Part shown: positions 10,941-22,783 of the stretch, piece by piece | Layout: each line of letters starts with the position of its first letter | How positions within the stretch are numbered: position 1 is the first letter of the stretch | NCBI GenBank assembly: GCA_020310875.1 | Contig: CM035427.1 | Span: 90,636,477-90,700,476, forward strand | DNA: 64,000 nt | Direction of reading: 5' to 3' | Source: Ceratopteris richardii | Taxonomy: Eukaryota > Streptophyta > Polypodiopsida > Polypodiales > Pteridaceae | Position numbers and translations under genes: made by a program | The notes under the pieces: generated by a model | The model's database searches: none | What the model saw: only the letters and a program-made list of their open reading frames with translations | Told to the model about the DNA's origin: nothing

Positions 10941-13020
10941 GGCAAAGCAGAGGAGACTATTTCTGAGTTTGTGGAGAAAACTGGTGCATCAATTCTAGTC
11001 ATGGATTTTTCTCCATTGCGGATTGGTAGAGTTTGGAGAGAAGCTGTCTGCAAAAGGGTTCCACCTTATGTTTCTGTCTTTGAGGTAGATGCACATAATG
11101 TTGTGCCTGTATGGGTTGCTTCCGACAAACAAGAATATGGTGCTCGGACAATTCGGGGTAAAATCCACAGGCATTTGCCAGAGTTCCTGGTTGATTATCC
11201 ACCACTACTGCCTCCTGCACATGCATGGACACTGGAGAAATCTGACAGCATTGATTGGGAATCTCTTATAAGTGAAGTCACAAAGTCAGTGAGCTATTGA
11301 TTTTGGTTATTCTAGGAATAAGTAGTCAGTTTCTTAATTGTGATATGGAATGCTAGGAAGGGAGCAGAGGTGCCTGAAGTCAAGTGGTGTGAACCAGGTG
11401 AAGATGCAGCCATGGAGTTGTTATTGGGAGAAAAAAAGGGGTTTCTGAGGACACGAATACGCAACTATGCAGATGATCGTAATGATCCTGCAAAACCTGG
11501 TGGGCTGTCAGGACTTTCTCCATATTTACATTATGGTCAATTATCAGCTCAGCGGTGTGCTTTGGAAGGACGCAAAGTGAGGAGATCTTACACGAAGGTA
11601 TGTATCTGCCTCTATATTTTTTGTAGAAAGTGATAATTTCTCCTGCTTCTACGATCACTTCTTGCTCTTCTAGCTTTCCTTTTTCTTTTTACCCCAAAAA
11701 TGTGAAAAAAATTTTTAACTGTAGTTTTGCAAAGGCAGAGATTTTGCTACATAAGTTTTTTTGTTTTTTTTTGATTAGAAGCTTTCTCACAAAAACTTAC
11801 AGCCTGACCCTCCTTGTATATTTTTCTCGACTGTTTTTGCTAAAATGACATAATTGGTGATATAAAACCGTGTTTGTTAAATTTGTCCATCTACTTGGCA
11901 TGGGCTGCATCTAGCCACATTTAGTTGTGTACTTCTGATGTGCAAAGGAGTCTTTGACTTCATTGGCGTGAACGACGGTTACAATAAGAATATATCAATT
12001 CTTCAATTGTCCTTTGATTGTTAACCAAGTCATAACCACATAAGCTTGTACCTTCAACATGGGTAGTTGTAGATTGAAGTACATAGTCTTGGTTTCAAAG
12101 AAGTGACCAACCTTAAGAATCTTGATGGTGTATCTTAGTCTACATGCTATCTTAAATGCATCATCTTTTTTTTTTTTTGGTCTCTATCCTTTCAAGGAAA
12201 TACTTGGTTTAGATTAGTTTGAGATGTGTGAGTGCTTTTTGTGTATGTGTGTTGGAGAGTGCTCTTCATGTAAAGGTCCTTGTCCGTGTTTGTGTTTGTG
12301 TGGACACTTTGCATGATATGTGGCAACTATATGTTTATATAGGTAGCAAAATTTGTGTGTGTATATCTTGTATGTTTGTGGATAAACATTGTGTGTGTGA
12401 CATGCTTGTGTAACTTGTGTTTGCAAAATCAACAAATGGGTAACCTTCCACTAGGGGGAGCCCAATGTGTAGGTTAGAAGAATGATCAAAGATTGGTTGA
12501 AGGCTGGTTAAATTGGTTGAAGATGGTCAAATTTGTTACAAAATATGTTGTTGAGTCAAGGTTCCACCACGGACCCCACTTACAAGCATAGTAAAAAAAA
12601 TTCTTGAATTTCAACTCCAAAACAAGACTCTTAAAGTTCGCATACAAATTAATTCGCTACAAGCGAATTTTATACACTTTTGTGGCTGAATTTTTTCAAG
12701 CATATGTTCGAACTTCTTGCCCTTGCAAATTCGTTATTTCAATTTGTGTGCACAACTACAATTGTCAAGAGCTTCCATTTACCTTGCTTCCTTGCATGTG
12801 TAAGGTGTTCAGAGTTCATGGTGTTCATTATATGGTCTTTTATTTAGTATGATCTAGCTTTCTAAGATTCTAATGTGTTATGTGTGGTGATTGATCATTG
12901 GTTAATTATGAAATATGTTTCTAATTTCCTTTCAAGTAAGCAAGTGTTGTTATGTAAGTATTTCTTTAAGTAATGCAATATAAATGGATTGATACACACA
13001 CACACACACATACATACACA

Positions 13021-13119
<99 letters not shown>

Positions 13120-16100
13120 TATACTCTTCATATGGATAAAATTCCTGAACTTATTTTGGGTCTCATCGAACTAAACGAATAATTCTCGAATTAATTCTCA
13201 CGAATTAATTCTCTTGTTTGTACTATGCCTACAAGTTTATAAAATTGGTCTTGGAAATGGGTAGAAAGGATCCCATTTTTAGGAAATGGTAGAAAATATG
13301 GTGAAAAAATAATATTACATATTATGGTAGAGCCGAATGAGAGCTATCCAACCATATATAATACTTGTGTGTTTGGCACCAAAACCATGGCCAAAATTAA
13401 AACCTAATTTTTGAGTTAAGGATGAAAAGCACTTCATAACATGAAAAACAAGTGTGACACATTAACCATCCTATTAGAACTTGAAAATAAGATCCAATGG
13501 TTTGTATTCATCCCATGTGGCACATAAAAAAGCATAGCTGTTATATTCTTGGGTTCAATGCAAAAACGGAAACCTTTATTAGGGGAATTCACCTCAGCTT
13601 TTTGTTTTATTCAGTATTGCTTATGTTCAAACTACTTGTCAACCTTGTAATGTTCCTTGGGGTTAGTCACCGAGTCATATTTGGGAGTTGGCGAAACATC
13701 TTGGTGGTCAGCCATTAAAAAAATCATAATTCAGTCATAATGATAATACGACACATGTACATTGTAGAGAGAATTCAACCAGAATTCATGTCTACTTAAC
13801 ATGTAAATTCAGCCATAATTCATGTCCATACATGTAAAAATCAGCAATACTTCATGTACAAATGACATGTGAAATTCAGCCATTATTCATATCCATACAA
13901 CATGTAGAATTCAGCAATAATTCATGTACAAATAACATGTAAAATTCAGCTATTATTCAGGTTTATATGACATGTAAAAGTCAGCCGTAATTTAAATTTG
14001 CTATTGTAGCCATTGTGAAGCTTTCCAAAGATTTTTATCCAAAAAATTAATGAAGCAACCAACCATATGAAAGCTCCATATGCATCAGCTTGTAGTTCAC
14101 TTATGTATGGAATGGATGTTACTAGGCCAGACATTACCCATGCAGTGGGAGTTGTAAGCCGCGTTATGGCTAAGCTTAGCAAAGCTCATTGGATGCAGTT
14201 AAATCTATCTTGGGGTATTTGAAAGGGACCAAAAGAAAGTGCCTATGATGAGGAAAGGGTCCATTGGAATTGAAAGGATTTTGTGATTCACTAATGGCAA
14301 GTGATGTGGACATTCATAAGTCTACAAGTGGTTATGTTCACACTCTTGCAGGAGGTCCTATTTCATGGTGATCCAGACTTCATAGAATAGTTGCACTTTG
14401 TACTACAGAGGCTGAGTATATTTCAGCCATAGAGGCTTCTAAAGAATCTATTTGGTTAGCACGTCTATGTAGTGAGTTTGATTTGCCTTATAAGGCACCT
14501 GTTCTTGGCTGTGACAGTCAGAGTGCCAGGTCTTGCAAAGAATGTCATGTCGCACGCTTGCACAAAGCATATTCATGTGAGATACCACTTCATCAGATAC
14601 GTATTAGAGGATGGCCTGATCACTTTGATCAAGGTCAATACCTCACATAATCGAGCGAAGTGCAGATGCTCTCATTACATCTCTGATCAAGGCACAATAT
14701 CAGCTATGTATAGAGATGGTGGGAGTTACTTAGCTTAAAGGAGTCTTCTTGGTTGTTGAAGGGGGAGATTGTTGGGGATAAAAGCCCTAAGGACTCTCCT
14801 TTTGAATATTTTGAGCTGTCGACCTGATAACGAGCTTTCCAAATATATCTTTGTTACATTTTTTGGCCCCCTAATTGGGCAGATATAGGCATTTAAGTGC
14901 TTTTTAAAGATTTATGGTCACTTTGGCCTATTCATATTTGGCCGAGTGACCGAAGTCTTCATTTTAATAGAACTAAAGTCCTATCTCACATTTCAAGGTA
15001 AGGACTTTTTGAAACTTTGCACATACTTCTTATTTTTCATCTTTTTCTTACTTTTTTTGCAAGCAGCAGCCTATCCCCTTGGTGTTTGGAGCAACCAAGC
15101 ACATCATCGAGTAGCTCTTCGTGGCTAATTTCAACCTCTAGCATTGTGTCTGCACTTGTTCAAGATTGTATTCTTCAGGTTTGGAGTCTCCAGCTGTACA
15201 CTGACTTTGTGATGTATTTGATGTATTCGAAATCCTGAGGATGTTTTTGAAGATATTGGTTACTGATATTTATTGCGATAAATTTGCTTATGGATAGAAA
15301 CTTTGCTGTGATATGATTGATTTATTGTGTATGGAAATTGTTGAGGTGGTTTGGTGGAGTGTGTAGGAGTCTTAATGAATGTCGTTGAGCATGTTTATCA
15401 GAATGCAGTATCATATGTTCCATCTTCTTGTTGTATAAATGTCGCTACAAACATGCAGGGTTCAATGCCTGGAATTAAGAGGGGGATTCCTGGTCTATAT
15501 AAATCTTTTCAAATCAGAGATAAGGATAGATGCTCGAGTAGTGGGTTCTTGGGTGAGCCTTCATGTTTCCTTCTGGAATGTGCATGATTTTTGTGATTCT
15601 TTGCTCTTTTATTATTTTTTAAAATTTTTATTTTTTTGAAATAGTGGTTCTGGTTGATGTTGGTGGTGGTGTTGTTTCAATACCATTGGGGTCTTTTGCC
15701 AGTATTTGCTGAGCATAGGAAAATTCTTTAAGTGAATTGTGTATGCTGCTTTTATTTCAGGACATTGATGCATTTCTTGAGGAGCTAGTCATCAGGAGGG
15801 AACTCGCAGACAATTTTTGCTACTACCAGCTGCATTATGACAGTCTTCAAGGAGCCTATGAGTGGGCTCGTAACACTCTTTTGGCGCATGCTTCTGATAA
15901 AAGGGAGCACATTTACTCGTGAGTGACAGCTAAGTTGGTCTTGGCATGGCATCAGCAAACCGCACAAAGTTCTATACCCAGTCAGAATACATCTGGAGAC
16001 TGGGATTCAAGATTTGAGAAGGCAAAAAGCATCATAATCTTGATTCTTCAGCTTCGCTATGTTTTTGAAACTGGTTTACTTCATCTGATTCATGATTATG

Positions 16101-17049
16101 ATCACATTTCTAGCACATCTTAAGCTATGTCCATTTGAAGCCATGATCTTGATTTTATTTGGTTGACTGTTGTTTTTAAACATTTCTGCAGGAAAGATGA
16201 GCTGGAGAAGGGGAAAACACATGATGAAGTAGGCGTTCTCTTATTTGAGCTTGCTTCGTGATTCAACTGCCTCATAATTCTTCCTTTCTACTTGGTATTT
16301 GCATGGAAAGTTGTGGAATGCTGCCCAACTGGAGATGGTGCACCTAGGGAAAATGCATGGATTTATGAGGTACTCTTGATTTCATTTGGTGGAATTCGCA
16401 CCAAGATTTGTTACAATAATGGACAGCTATGCAGTTTGATTCTTGTTAGTACTTTTCAAAAGGTGGAATGATTTTGTTTTGTACAGGATGTACTGGGCAA
16501 AAAAGATATTAGAATGGACAAGAGGACCAGAAGAGGCACTTACTATTTCAATATATCTGAATGACAAGGTTCTGATTGCAGAAATTATTTTGACTTAAAG
16601 ATTCATTTATGGTGGTTTTTTATTTATTTCATGGTTGGCTTTATCGAACCCCAATGTACAAGCTTGCTACTGCTACTGACCAAGTTTTTTAATTATTTGG
16701 AGTACCTTTAGTATGAACTTGATGGGAGAGATCCAAACGGTTATGTTGGTTGCATGTGGTCCATCTGTGGTATACATGATCAGGTCGTGGTGCTAATTTG
16801 CGGCTTTTCTACAGTCTGTCTATTCATTTGGAGGAGAAATTGACGTTGTTCCTGCTATCACAGGGGTGGCAGGAGCGTCCTGTGTTTGGGAAGATCCGGT
16901 ACATGAATTACAATGGATGTAAGAGGAAGTTCAATGTGGATGGCTACATTCAATATGTGAAGCGTGCTCTTTTTGAACTAAAGAAGGCAGCCAAGAATCC
17001 ATCAGAGATTCCTCCATCCAAGACACCTGCAAAAAAGGATGCACTTTAG
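10941..17049 (+). CDS. PHR: Class II CPD DNA photolyase, C-terminal eight exons (392 aa)
   Basis: This enzyme uses blue light and FAD to split cyclobutane pyrimidine dimers in DNA. Exons read 10941-11288, 11361-11597, 15761-15918, 16192-16228, 16311-16369, 16487-16568, 16712-16783 and 16864-17049. All introns are GT-AG, and the 1179 bases form one uninterrupted frame ending at TAG. The first exon gives the end of the antenna domain ([13 protein letters not shown]). Exon 3 matches class II signature 1 ([15 protein letters not shown]) and exons 7-8 match signature 2 ([20 protein letters not shown]). Between them lies [17 protein letters not shown] of the FAD-binding domain. The C-terminus is lysine-rich and could help nuclear entry. 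Class II plant enzymes are about 450-550 aa, so roughly 100-170 N-terminal residues are missing. Introns are 72, 4163, 273, 82, 117, 143 and 80 bp. The gene is the UVR2/PHR1 type of plants; the absence of lesions suggests it works. Confidence 0.95.
12993..13130. repeat. (CA)n-(TA)n microsatellite in photolyase intron 2
   Basis: A short CA run (about 12993-13010) is followed by about 85 bases of pure TA (13027-13111) and a short AC stretch. It is a simple repeat; the open frames across it are artefacts. The same CA-then-TA arrangement occurs at 37996-38191. Confidence 0.95.
13800..13995. repeat. 35-bp minisatellite in photolyase intron 2, about 5.5 units
   Basis: Units start at about 13800, 13831, 13866, 13901, 13936 and 13971. 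Each starts CATGTA/GAAATTCAGC. Two unit types alternate: one has CAGCCAT...CCATA and the other has CAGCAATA...GTACAAAT. The true period is therefore 70 bp made of two diverged 35-bp halves. A looser unit precedes it (about 13745-13799). Confidence 0.8.
14090..15200 (+). mobile_element. Ty1/copia 3' fragment (RT end, RNase H, polypurine tract, LTR start) in photolyase intron 2
   Basis: Frames on the plus strand give the RT end ([20 protein letters not shown] near 14117), then [16 protein letters not shown] (near 14320) and [20 protein letters not shown] (near 14403) of copia RNase H, with stops and frame changes. The polypurine tract AAGGGGGAGA (14760-14769) is followed directly by an LTR starting TGTTGGGGATAAAAGCCC at about 14773. 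The LTR end is not certain; a TATA-like TCTATATAAATC at about 15499 may still belong to it. The element has the same strand as the host gene and lies wholly in intron 2, so splicing should remove it. It belongs to a different copia family from A, B and C. Confidence 0.8.
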
Positions 17050-17329
17050 TGGAAGTATTAAATTGTTCCATGCATCTGCAGCTGAAGTTGTAAAATATTG
17101 CATTTCTTTGGTACTAACAAGGCTGGCTAGATTGATACCATTATAATTCTCTTCAGTTTTCAATGTGGATTATGGATGTATTCTTTGCCTCAATTAATCA
17201 TGCTGATATAATGCACGTGTTCTACAAATATCAATACCTAGGATAGTGTGATTATGTGATTTGCAATCATATTGATAAGCTAGACATAGCAATTGCAACT
17301 CCTAACTGTATGACCTGTTCATTCTAAAG

Positions 17330-17546
17330 GCAAATGGAACATTTGACTCCACTGCACTTTATGAAAAAGAACTCTTTGTGAGTATTGTAGTCTCTGTAAA
17401 ATGAACTTGATTATCATCTTTTTAACAACTATGCAAATTTTTATATAGGCTTTTTGAATGTCTTACAGGAGAAACTTGCACAGACTCTACCTTGGGCTAA
17501 AGATGGTCAGGGTGAGAAACCATCCACAAACAGACCTAGTAGTTGA
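17330..17546 (+). other. Two candidate exons just downstream of the photolyase stop codon
   Basis: Block 1 (17330-17377) is preceded by CTAAAG and followed by GTGAGT. Block 2 (17469-17546) is preceded by GTCTTACAG and ends in TGA. Both are in phase 0 and together read ANGTFDSTALYEKELF then EKLAQTLPWAKDGQ and a short tail. I do not recognise the peptide. It could be an alternative 3' end of the photolyase transcript, the last exons of another gene, or chance. No donor in the last photolyase exon would join it cleanly in frame. Confidence 0.35.
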
Positions 17547-19161
17547 GGCCTTGGGAGTGCTGTATGGAAACACAATTTATGGAAGACAATCATAATAGGA
17601 AAATTCTGTGCTGGGATTCAGAATTACAATATATTCGCAAGTTTGAAGCTGTAATCCTTCTGTGGATGGTTCCAAAATGACATGCTTGGTAATGCTTCCA
17701 ACATGGTGATTAACATTCTACAAAAGCAACTTGTAAGCTTATAACCAACTTTTTTTAGTGCATGAATATAGGACTTGTGCAATGGTTATATGTGTGACTG
17801 AACTGAATGATGGCTCTTCACTATCATAGGAAGGAATGCGAGATTTTGATTATCATATGAATTGGATAGCAACAGTACTAAGTGCACGATGTCATGTGCT
17901 TATTCCTGGCAATGTGCTAACAAAAAGTAAATTGATGTATTACTTAATCTATCATGTCAGATATAGAATTGGGATAGGGATGTCATTTTGCTGCTACGTG
18001 GTATTTGTATCAGAAGTAGAATTGTGCTTGGGCCTTGGTAGGATTCATGATAAGAACCAATGGATAAAAAAGAGGAAGTTCGATTTTACAATCTACATCT
18101 CCCAGGGCTTGAATTAATTGCAAGGTCGAGGTGAGACTCTACAATGAAGGGCATAGTACCCATGTGCCCCCCGAATTCCACACAAGTAGGGGTAGAACTT
18201 CTAGTAGCACATACTTGGAATGAATAGAGCCCGAAGGCTTGCTAAGGATAGGAACTCAGAAAGGAAGGCCCTATGGCTAGACAAGGAAACTAACTTGAAC
18301 TGAGTTAAGGGCTCTTACAGCAAACATGGACCTTGCTAGGATTGACAGTGTCCCTAAGAATGCCAGAAGACCAACATGAGTCGTCCTTGAAGGGCACCTT
18401 TTCATCTCAGCACAAGGATGAGATATGTCTTGCTAGTGCAGCCCCATGGGGATTGAACACTCACCCCACCCACCCACCCACCCACAAGAGGTGAACAACC
18501 CAACCACGTTAGCTGTGCTGCTGGACAAGAACCAATGTGAAAGCATTTGAGCACTTAACGAAGATCTATTGCAAATGGGCATGCACAAAAAAGTTCCCTT
18601 TGGACCACCAAAACATCTCCTACCCTCTTGGTTACAATATTGGAGAAAACTGAAGGGCTGACCATTAGTGTAAGATTGATCCTCTATTTGTATTCCAAAT
18701 TTGACATCATTTATGGACATGGTAGTTTTCATCCGATGGATGAATTAACTCGTCCGGCGATGTCCGTTACATCCTGTCCGGGGGTTTATTCAATTCGTCC
18801 GATGGAGAATTTAACACTTTGTCCCGACGTCCAGTCAAATGTGGCATCAAAATTTGCGTTATTCTTTTTATGTATTAGATTTGAAACCTGGAAATCGATT
18901 GCATTTTAACTTTAGTCTTTTCCAGAGAGCATGCATTTCACCCATGTAAGTGAAATGTTAGAACTTAGAACTTTGCCAGGAGTTTCGCTTTGCTGGGAGT
19001 TTCGCGTGCGCATACTGTTGCCACTCGGGAGTTGCTCATTGACGGTTGGAGTAAGCATTGAGGACGATTGTTCGGCTTCGACTTCGAGCTTGGACCTTAC
19101 CTACAGGTTGCGCCCGCCGACAGGTGCCTCACTTTCACTACGTTAAGGCTTAACTATTATC
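17547..19161. other. Intergenic sequence downstream of photolyase
   Basis: No gene or transposon is recognised. A short (CCCA)n run lies at about 18465-18484. A CCGATG/CCGGCGATG-rich stretch near 18730-18830 is more GC-rich than its surroundings but has no open frame of known type. Confidence 0.55.
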
Positions 19162-19367
19162 CATGGCCTATTTATAGTGATAGTCTAGACTCTATAGACT
19201 ATAGTTGACCTTGATCATGCATGATGCCACATGGACATTAACATGCATAATGCTGTATTACCTCATGGTCTATTTATAGTGATAGTCTAGACTCTATAGA
19301 CTATAGTTGACCTTGATCATGCATGATGCCACATGGACATTAACATGCATAATGTTGTATTACCTAT
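19162..19367. repeat. 102-bp tandem duplication
   Basis: The segment starting CATGGCCTATTTATAGTG at 19162 recurs at 19264 (CATGGTCTATTTATAGTG) and is nearly identical for the full 102 bases, with about two visible differences. Each unit contains CTAGACTCTATAGACTATAG and TGATCATGCATGATG, both largely palindromic. Confidence 0.9.
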
Positions 19368-19860
19368 AGGCTATATAGGATGCATAATGCACAATGCACA
19401 TAATATTATATACACAGATGCATTATGCACATAGAGCTCAGGTTGTGGCTTATATAATTGTAGCTTATACATAATTATTTAATATTGATGCACATTGCAC
19501 AATGACATGATGTTAAATACATATAGGGATTAGCCTTTAAGGCTTAGGCCCTAGTCCCTAGGTTATAGGCCATAACATATAGGTTATAGCTTAGGAGGTT
19601 AGGCGCTATTATCTATAGACTATAAAGTCTAGATAATGCATAATGCATTATCCACAATGCACGTAGAGCCTAGGTTGTAGACGATAGCCTATACTGAGGC
19701 TATACATAAATGATAGTTATTAATACACAATGCACATAGATGATAGGGCCTAGAGGTTAGAGCCTAGGATATAGTCTATAGCCTTTAGTTTTGAGTCTTG
19801 ACTCCTATAGGTGATCATTGATGCATGATGCATATGCTATATAGATGAGATATAGTTTAA
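19368..19860. repeat. Palindrome-rich AT sequence of recurring short words
   Basis: The words GCATAATGCACAATGCAC, TATAGCCTATA, AGGCTATA and CTATAGACTATA recur in many orders with small changes. It looks like a decayed continuation of the 102-bp repeat family rather than coding DNA. There is no open frame of note. Confidence 0.6.
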
Positions 19861-19915
19861 ATTTGAAGACAATGTTCTAACTTTCTAAATTTTATGTTTT
19901 ATCTTTCTTTTTTTA

Positions 19916-22400
19916 TAGGGGTAATTCAGATTCAAGGCTTAAAGCATTCAAAATGCCTCCCTCTCTTCATGAAGCTTTTGACAAGCATTCTCGTTATTAT
20001 GAGAGAGTAAAATCAAAGTGCAATGTTGACAAATGGTCTTGCAAATATTGTCCAAAGAGTATGATCTCTTCGTCAACTTGTCTCATGATTCACTTGACCA
20101 AGGGGGGAGAATAAGGGTATCCATACATAGGGATATTGGATGATATTTTTGAAGATTGCAAAAGAAAAATCTTCCCTTAAAAACTCGCAAAGCATCTTAC
20201 AAAAGGGTTCAACAAGTAGTACCACTTGATATGGATTTGACCGATTTGGATGTCAATCAGTCAGGTAATATCTCACAACTCATGTTCAATCAAACACATT
20301 CAATGCAAGCGCAATAGCTGCATTGAAAACATTGGGATCTCCTTCTCTCAAGAAAACAAAATAAGCCTCTCTTTCTCATATGGTAGGATCAAATTCGGGT
20401 CCACTCTTTCAAGGAATGCGAAAATAGAAATTGCACATAACGTAATAGAGTGCAATTTTTCTTTTAATATTCTATGCACTGAAAGATGGAAGAGGATGGT
20501 AAAAGCTATTCCTTCTATTGGTCCGTCAAAGGGATGGATGGGAGTTAGTTACAATGATAAGAGGACCAAAAAATTAGATGAAGAAATTGCAAGGATCAAC
20601 AAAAGTCTTGAACTGGTACGAGATGGATAGGTAAAGTATGCAAGCTCCATTATTTCATATGGATGAAATAATAAAAAAAAGAGGAATTATTAACATACTT
20701 ATCTCTTGTCCTCTTGGTACATATTTTTGTGAGCGATTGACACGGATACAAGAGGCAAAAAAGTGACTTTAGTATTTATATATCGCCACATAAAGGCGAC
20801 AATAGAAGAGGTAATTCATTATAAGTAATTCTTTAAAGTTCACATATAAAGATTTAGTTTTCAATCCCTTGTCATTTTTTTCTCATATGTAGGTTGGACC
20901 TAATAATATTATCTAAGTTATAACAGATAATATAAGTAATTGTAGGAGCATGGCATAAGCTTGAAGAGGATTATCTATCCATTGTATGGGCATCTTGTGC
21001 AATATTGCCTTGATCTTCTCATGAAAGACATATGATCTCTTTCTTGGGTAACAAGTACTCTAACTGAAGCTCTTTCTATTGTCAATTTTATCAACGCAAA
21101 AGTGAGTGTCCTTGCTATATATCACACCTATTCAGACTCAGAATTATTGAAGCCATCATCAACACGATTTGCGTACACGTGGATCGTTCTTGAGAGGCTT
21201 GTTGATGTCCAAAATAAAGTACAAAAAACAATGATGTCGGATGAATTCAAAGAATGTTTAGAAGTTGAAAATAGTGAGTCAAAACAAGGGGCTAAAACCA
21301 TTAAAAAACTCACTCTTAAAGAAAATTTTTAGGTAGCTATAAAAAGTTTAGTAGTAGTTATACTACCTATCTACAAGGTGCTTTGCATATGGATATGGAA
21401 GGCTCTACAATGGGTGTTCTTTATTATTTTTATAGAAGATGAATTCAAAGAAATTGAAAAATCTATCATTCTTGATGGTGCATATGATGGCACAAGTATG
21501 TATTCATTTTTTAAATTTCATTTAAAGCTTTATTTTATATATAAAATTAGTTCATAAATCATGTAATATATTTTATATTTTAACAGATTTTTATAGAGCT
21601 GTATCAGAAGATACACTAAACCAAGATGATTTTCTCTTTTTGTTTAAAAAGGGATAGGATTCCATGAAGAGATCAATTCACCATATTATTGCACTCTTGC
21701 ATCTAGCTTATAAGAAGCCAGACGTTTTTGCAAATCAAGAATTGAAAGAGCAAATGTTTTATTTTCTTCCAAAAATATTTTTGAAAGAGCATCATGGTGT
21801 TCTCTAATAATTAATCAATTATAGGGATCAAAGAGTTTTCACATTCTCTTATATTATATGTTGGAAGAGAGACTTATTGGTTAAGGCTTTATTTTGGTAG
21901 GAAATCTTTGGATTTTGATTATTTTCTCTTCAAAAATATAGCTCGTAGAATTGTTAGTTCGCTTTCAAAATTTTTATTGACTTATTTATGAAATTTTTAA
22001 TATTTCTCCCTTCCTAATGAGTCATGAATCTTTTGTTCTCTTACGTGTAGGATTGTTCATCGAGGGATATGAATGAAATTGGTTAGGATATACAAAGATA
22101 TGCTTTCCATAAAGCAAGTGGAATGACTTGTCTATTGTCGTTCTAACTTTTGTATGTTATGATGTATGCATGAAATGTCGATCGCAAGACAAGTAAAAAT
22201 GCATATTTTACATAAATATGTTTTACTTATGTTTTTATTATTTAAGGTTCATTAATTTTTAAATTAAAGAATCATAAATCATGTCTTTTTTCTAATTTGG
22301 CTCAATGTGTATGATTTAAAGCTCTCACTTGAGAACTTAAAAAGTCTCAACAAAGAGGTCAATCATGAATAAAAGAAAATTTTTCGTGATCTATTCTTAG
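19916..22400 (+). pseudogene. hAT-family transposase relic with BED-like zinc finger and DUF659-like domain
   Basis: An ATG at 19953 opens a BED-finger-like piece, KWSCKYCPKSM followed by MIHLTKGG (CxxC...H). Near 20470-20635, RWKRMVKAIPSIGPS followed by TKKLDEEIARINKSL resembles the DUF659 domain of plant hAT transposases. Near 20955-21030, HKLEEDYLSIVWASCAILP resembles the next block, and 21145-21330 gives SSTRFAYTWIVLERLVDVQN, then MMSDEFKEC. Further weak pieces run to about 22400. Many stops and frame changes make it non-functional. I could not define terminal inverted repeats. A DNA transposon would excise and reinsert through this enzyme. Confidence 0.72.
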
Positions 22401-22639
22401 AGCTTGAGGAAATCGGTCATCAACTCTTTTGTATATATTCACGCAACATTATGCATGGAAGTTAGGAAAGATTCATCGTACATAGAGATAGAAGACTTTA
22501 CTTCAAATAGGTATTCTATGACTATGACATATGTGCAATAAGGCTTGGGAAGTGGCTCTCTTGTGATATCAACCATGGAAAATATGGAAGTTCATTTGTC
22601 TACTTGGAGATCTTAGAGAGCATAAATATGATGATGAAG

Positions 22640-22783
22640 TGTTGATATATTTAGGTAGTGATGTGTGTGAACGCTTTAGGATTGTCGAGGTACTTTTTTC
22701 CCTCTTTAGGAGGTTTTTGTGCTCCAAGCTTCTTCTTCTTCCTTGTGCTGTTCACGTGCTTCCGTAGAAGTCCAACTCCAACA
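22640..22783 (+). repeat. Copy B 5' LTR with an internal deletion
   Basis: It starts TGTTGATATATTTAGG and ends CTCCAACA. The copy C LTR is 228 bp; copy B jumps from the TTTAGGAGGTTTTTG part straight to TGCTCCAAGCTTCTTC, losing about 85-90 bp, including the TTGTATATATG stretch that may act as TATA box. The adjoining PBS matches the usual initiator tRNA-Met site perfectly. Confidence 0.85.

Noticed and set aside
12973..13182. Tyr-Ile repeat frames over the TA tract (and likewise at 37954-38314)
   Set aside because: They are produced by (TA)n and (CA)n simple repeats.
13800..13995. CRISPR-like array of 35-bp units
   Set aside because: Units are contiguous with no unique spacers, the units themselves drift, and the context is a plant intron.
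17836..18117. 93-codon plus-strand frame after photolyase
   Set aside because: It has no recognisable domain and lies in AT-rich sequence; it looks like a chance frame.
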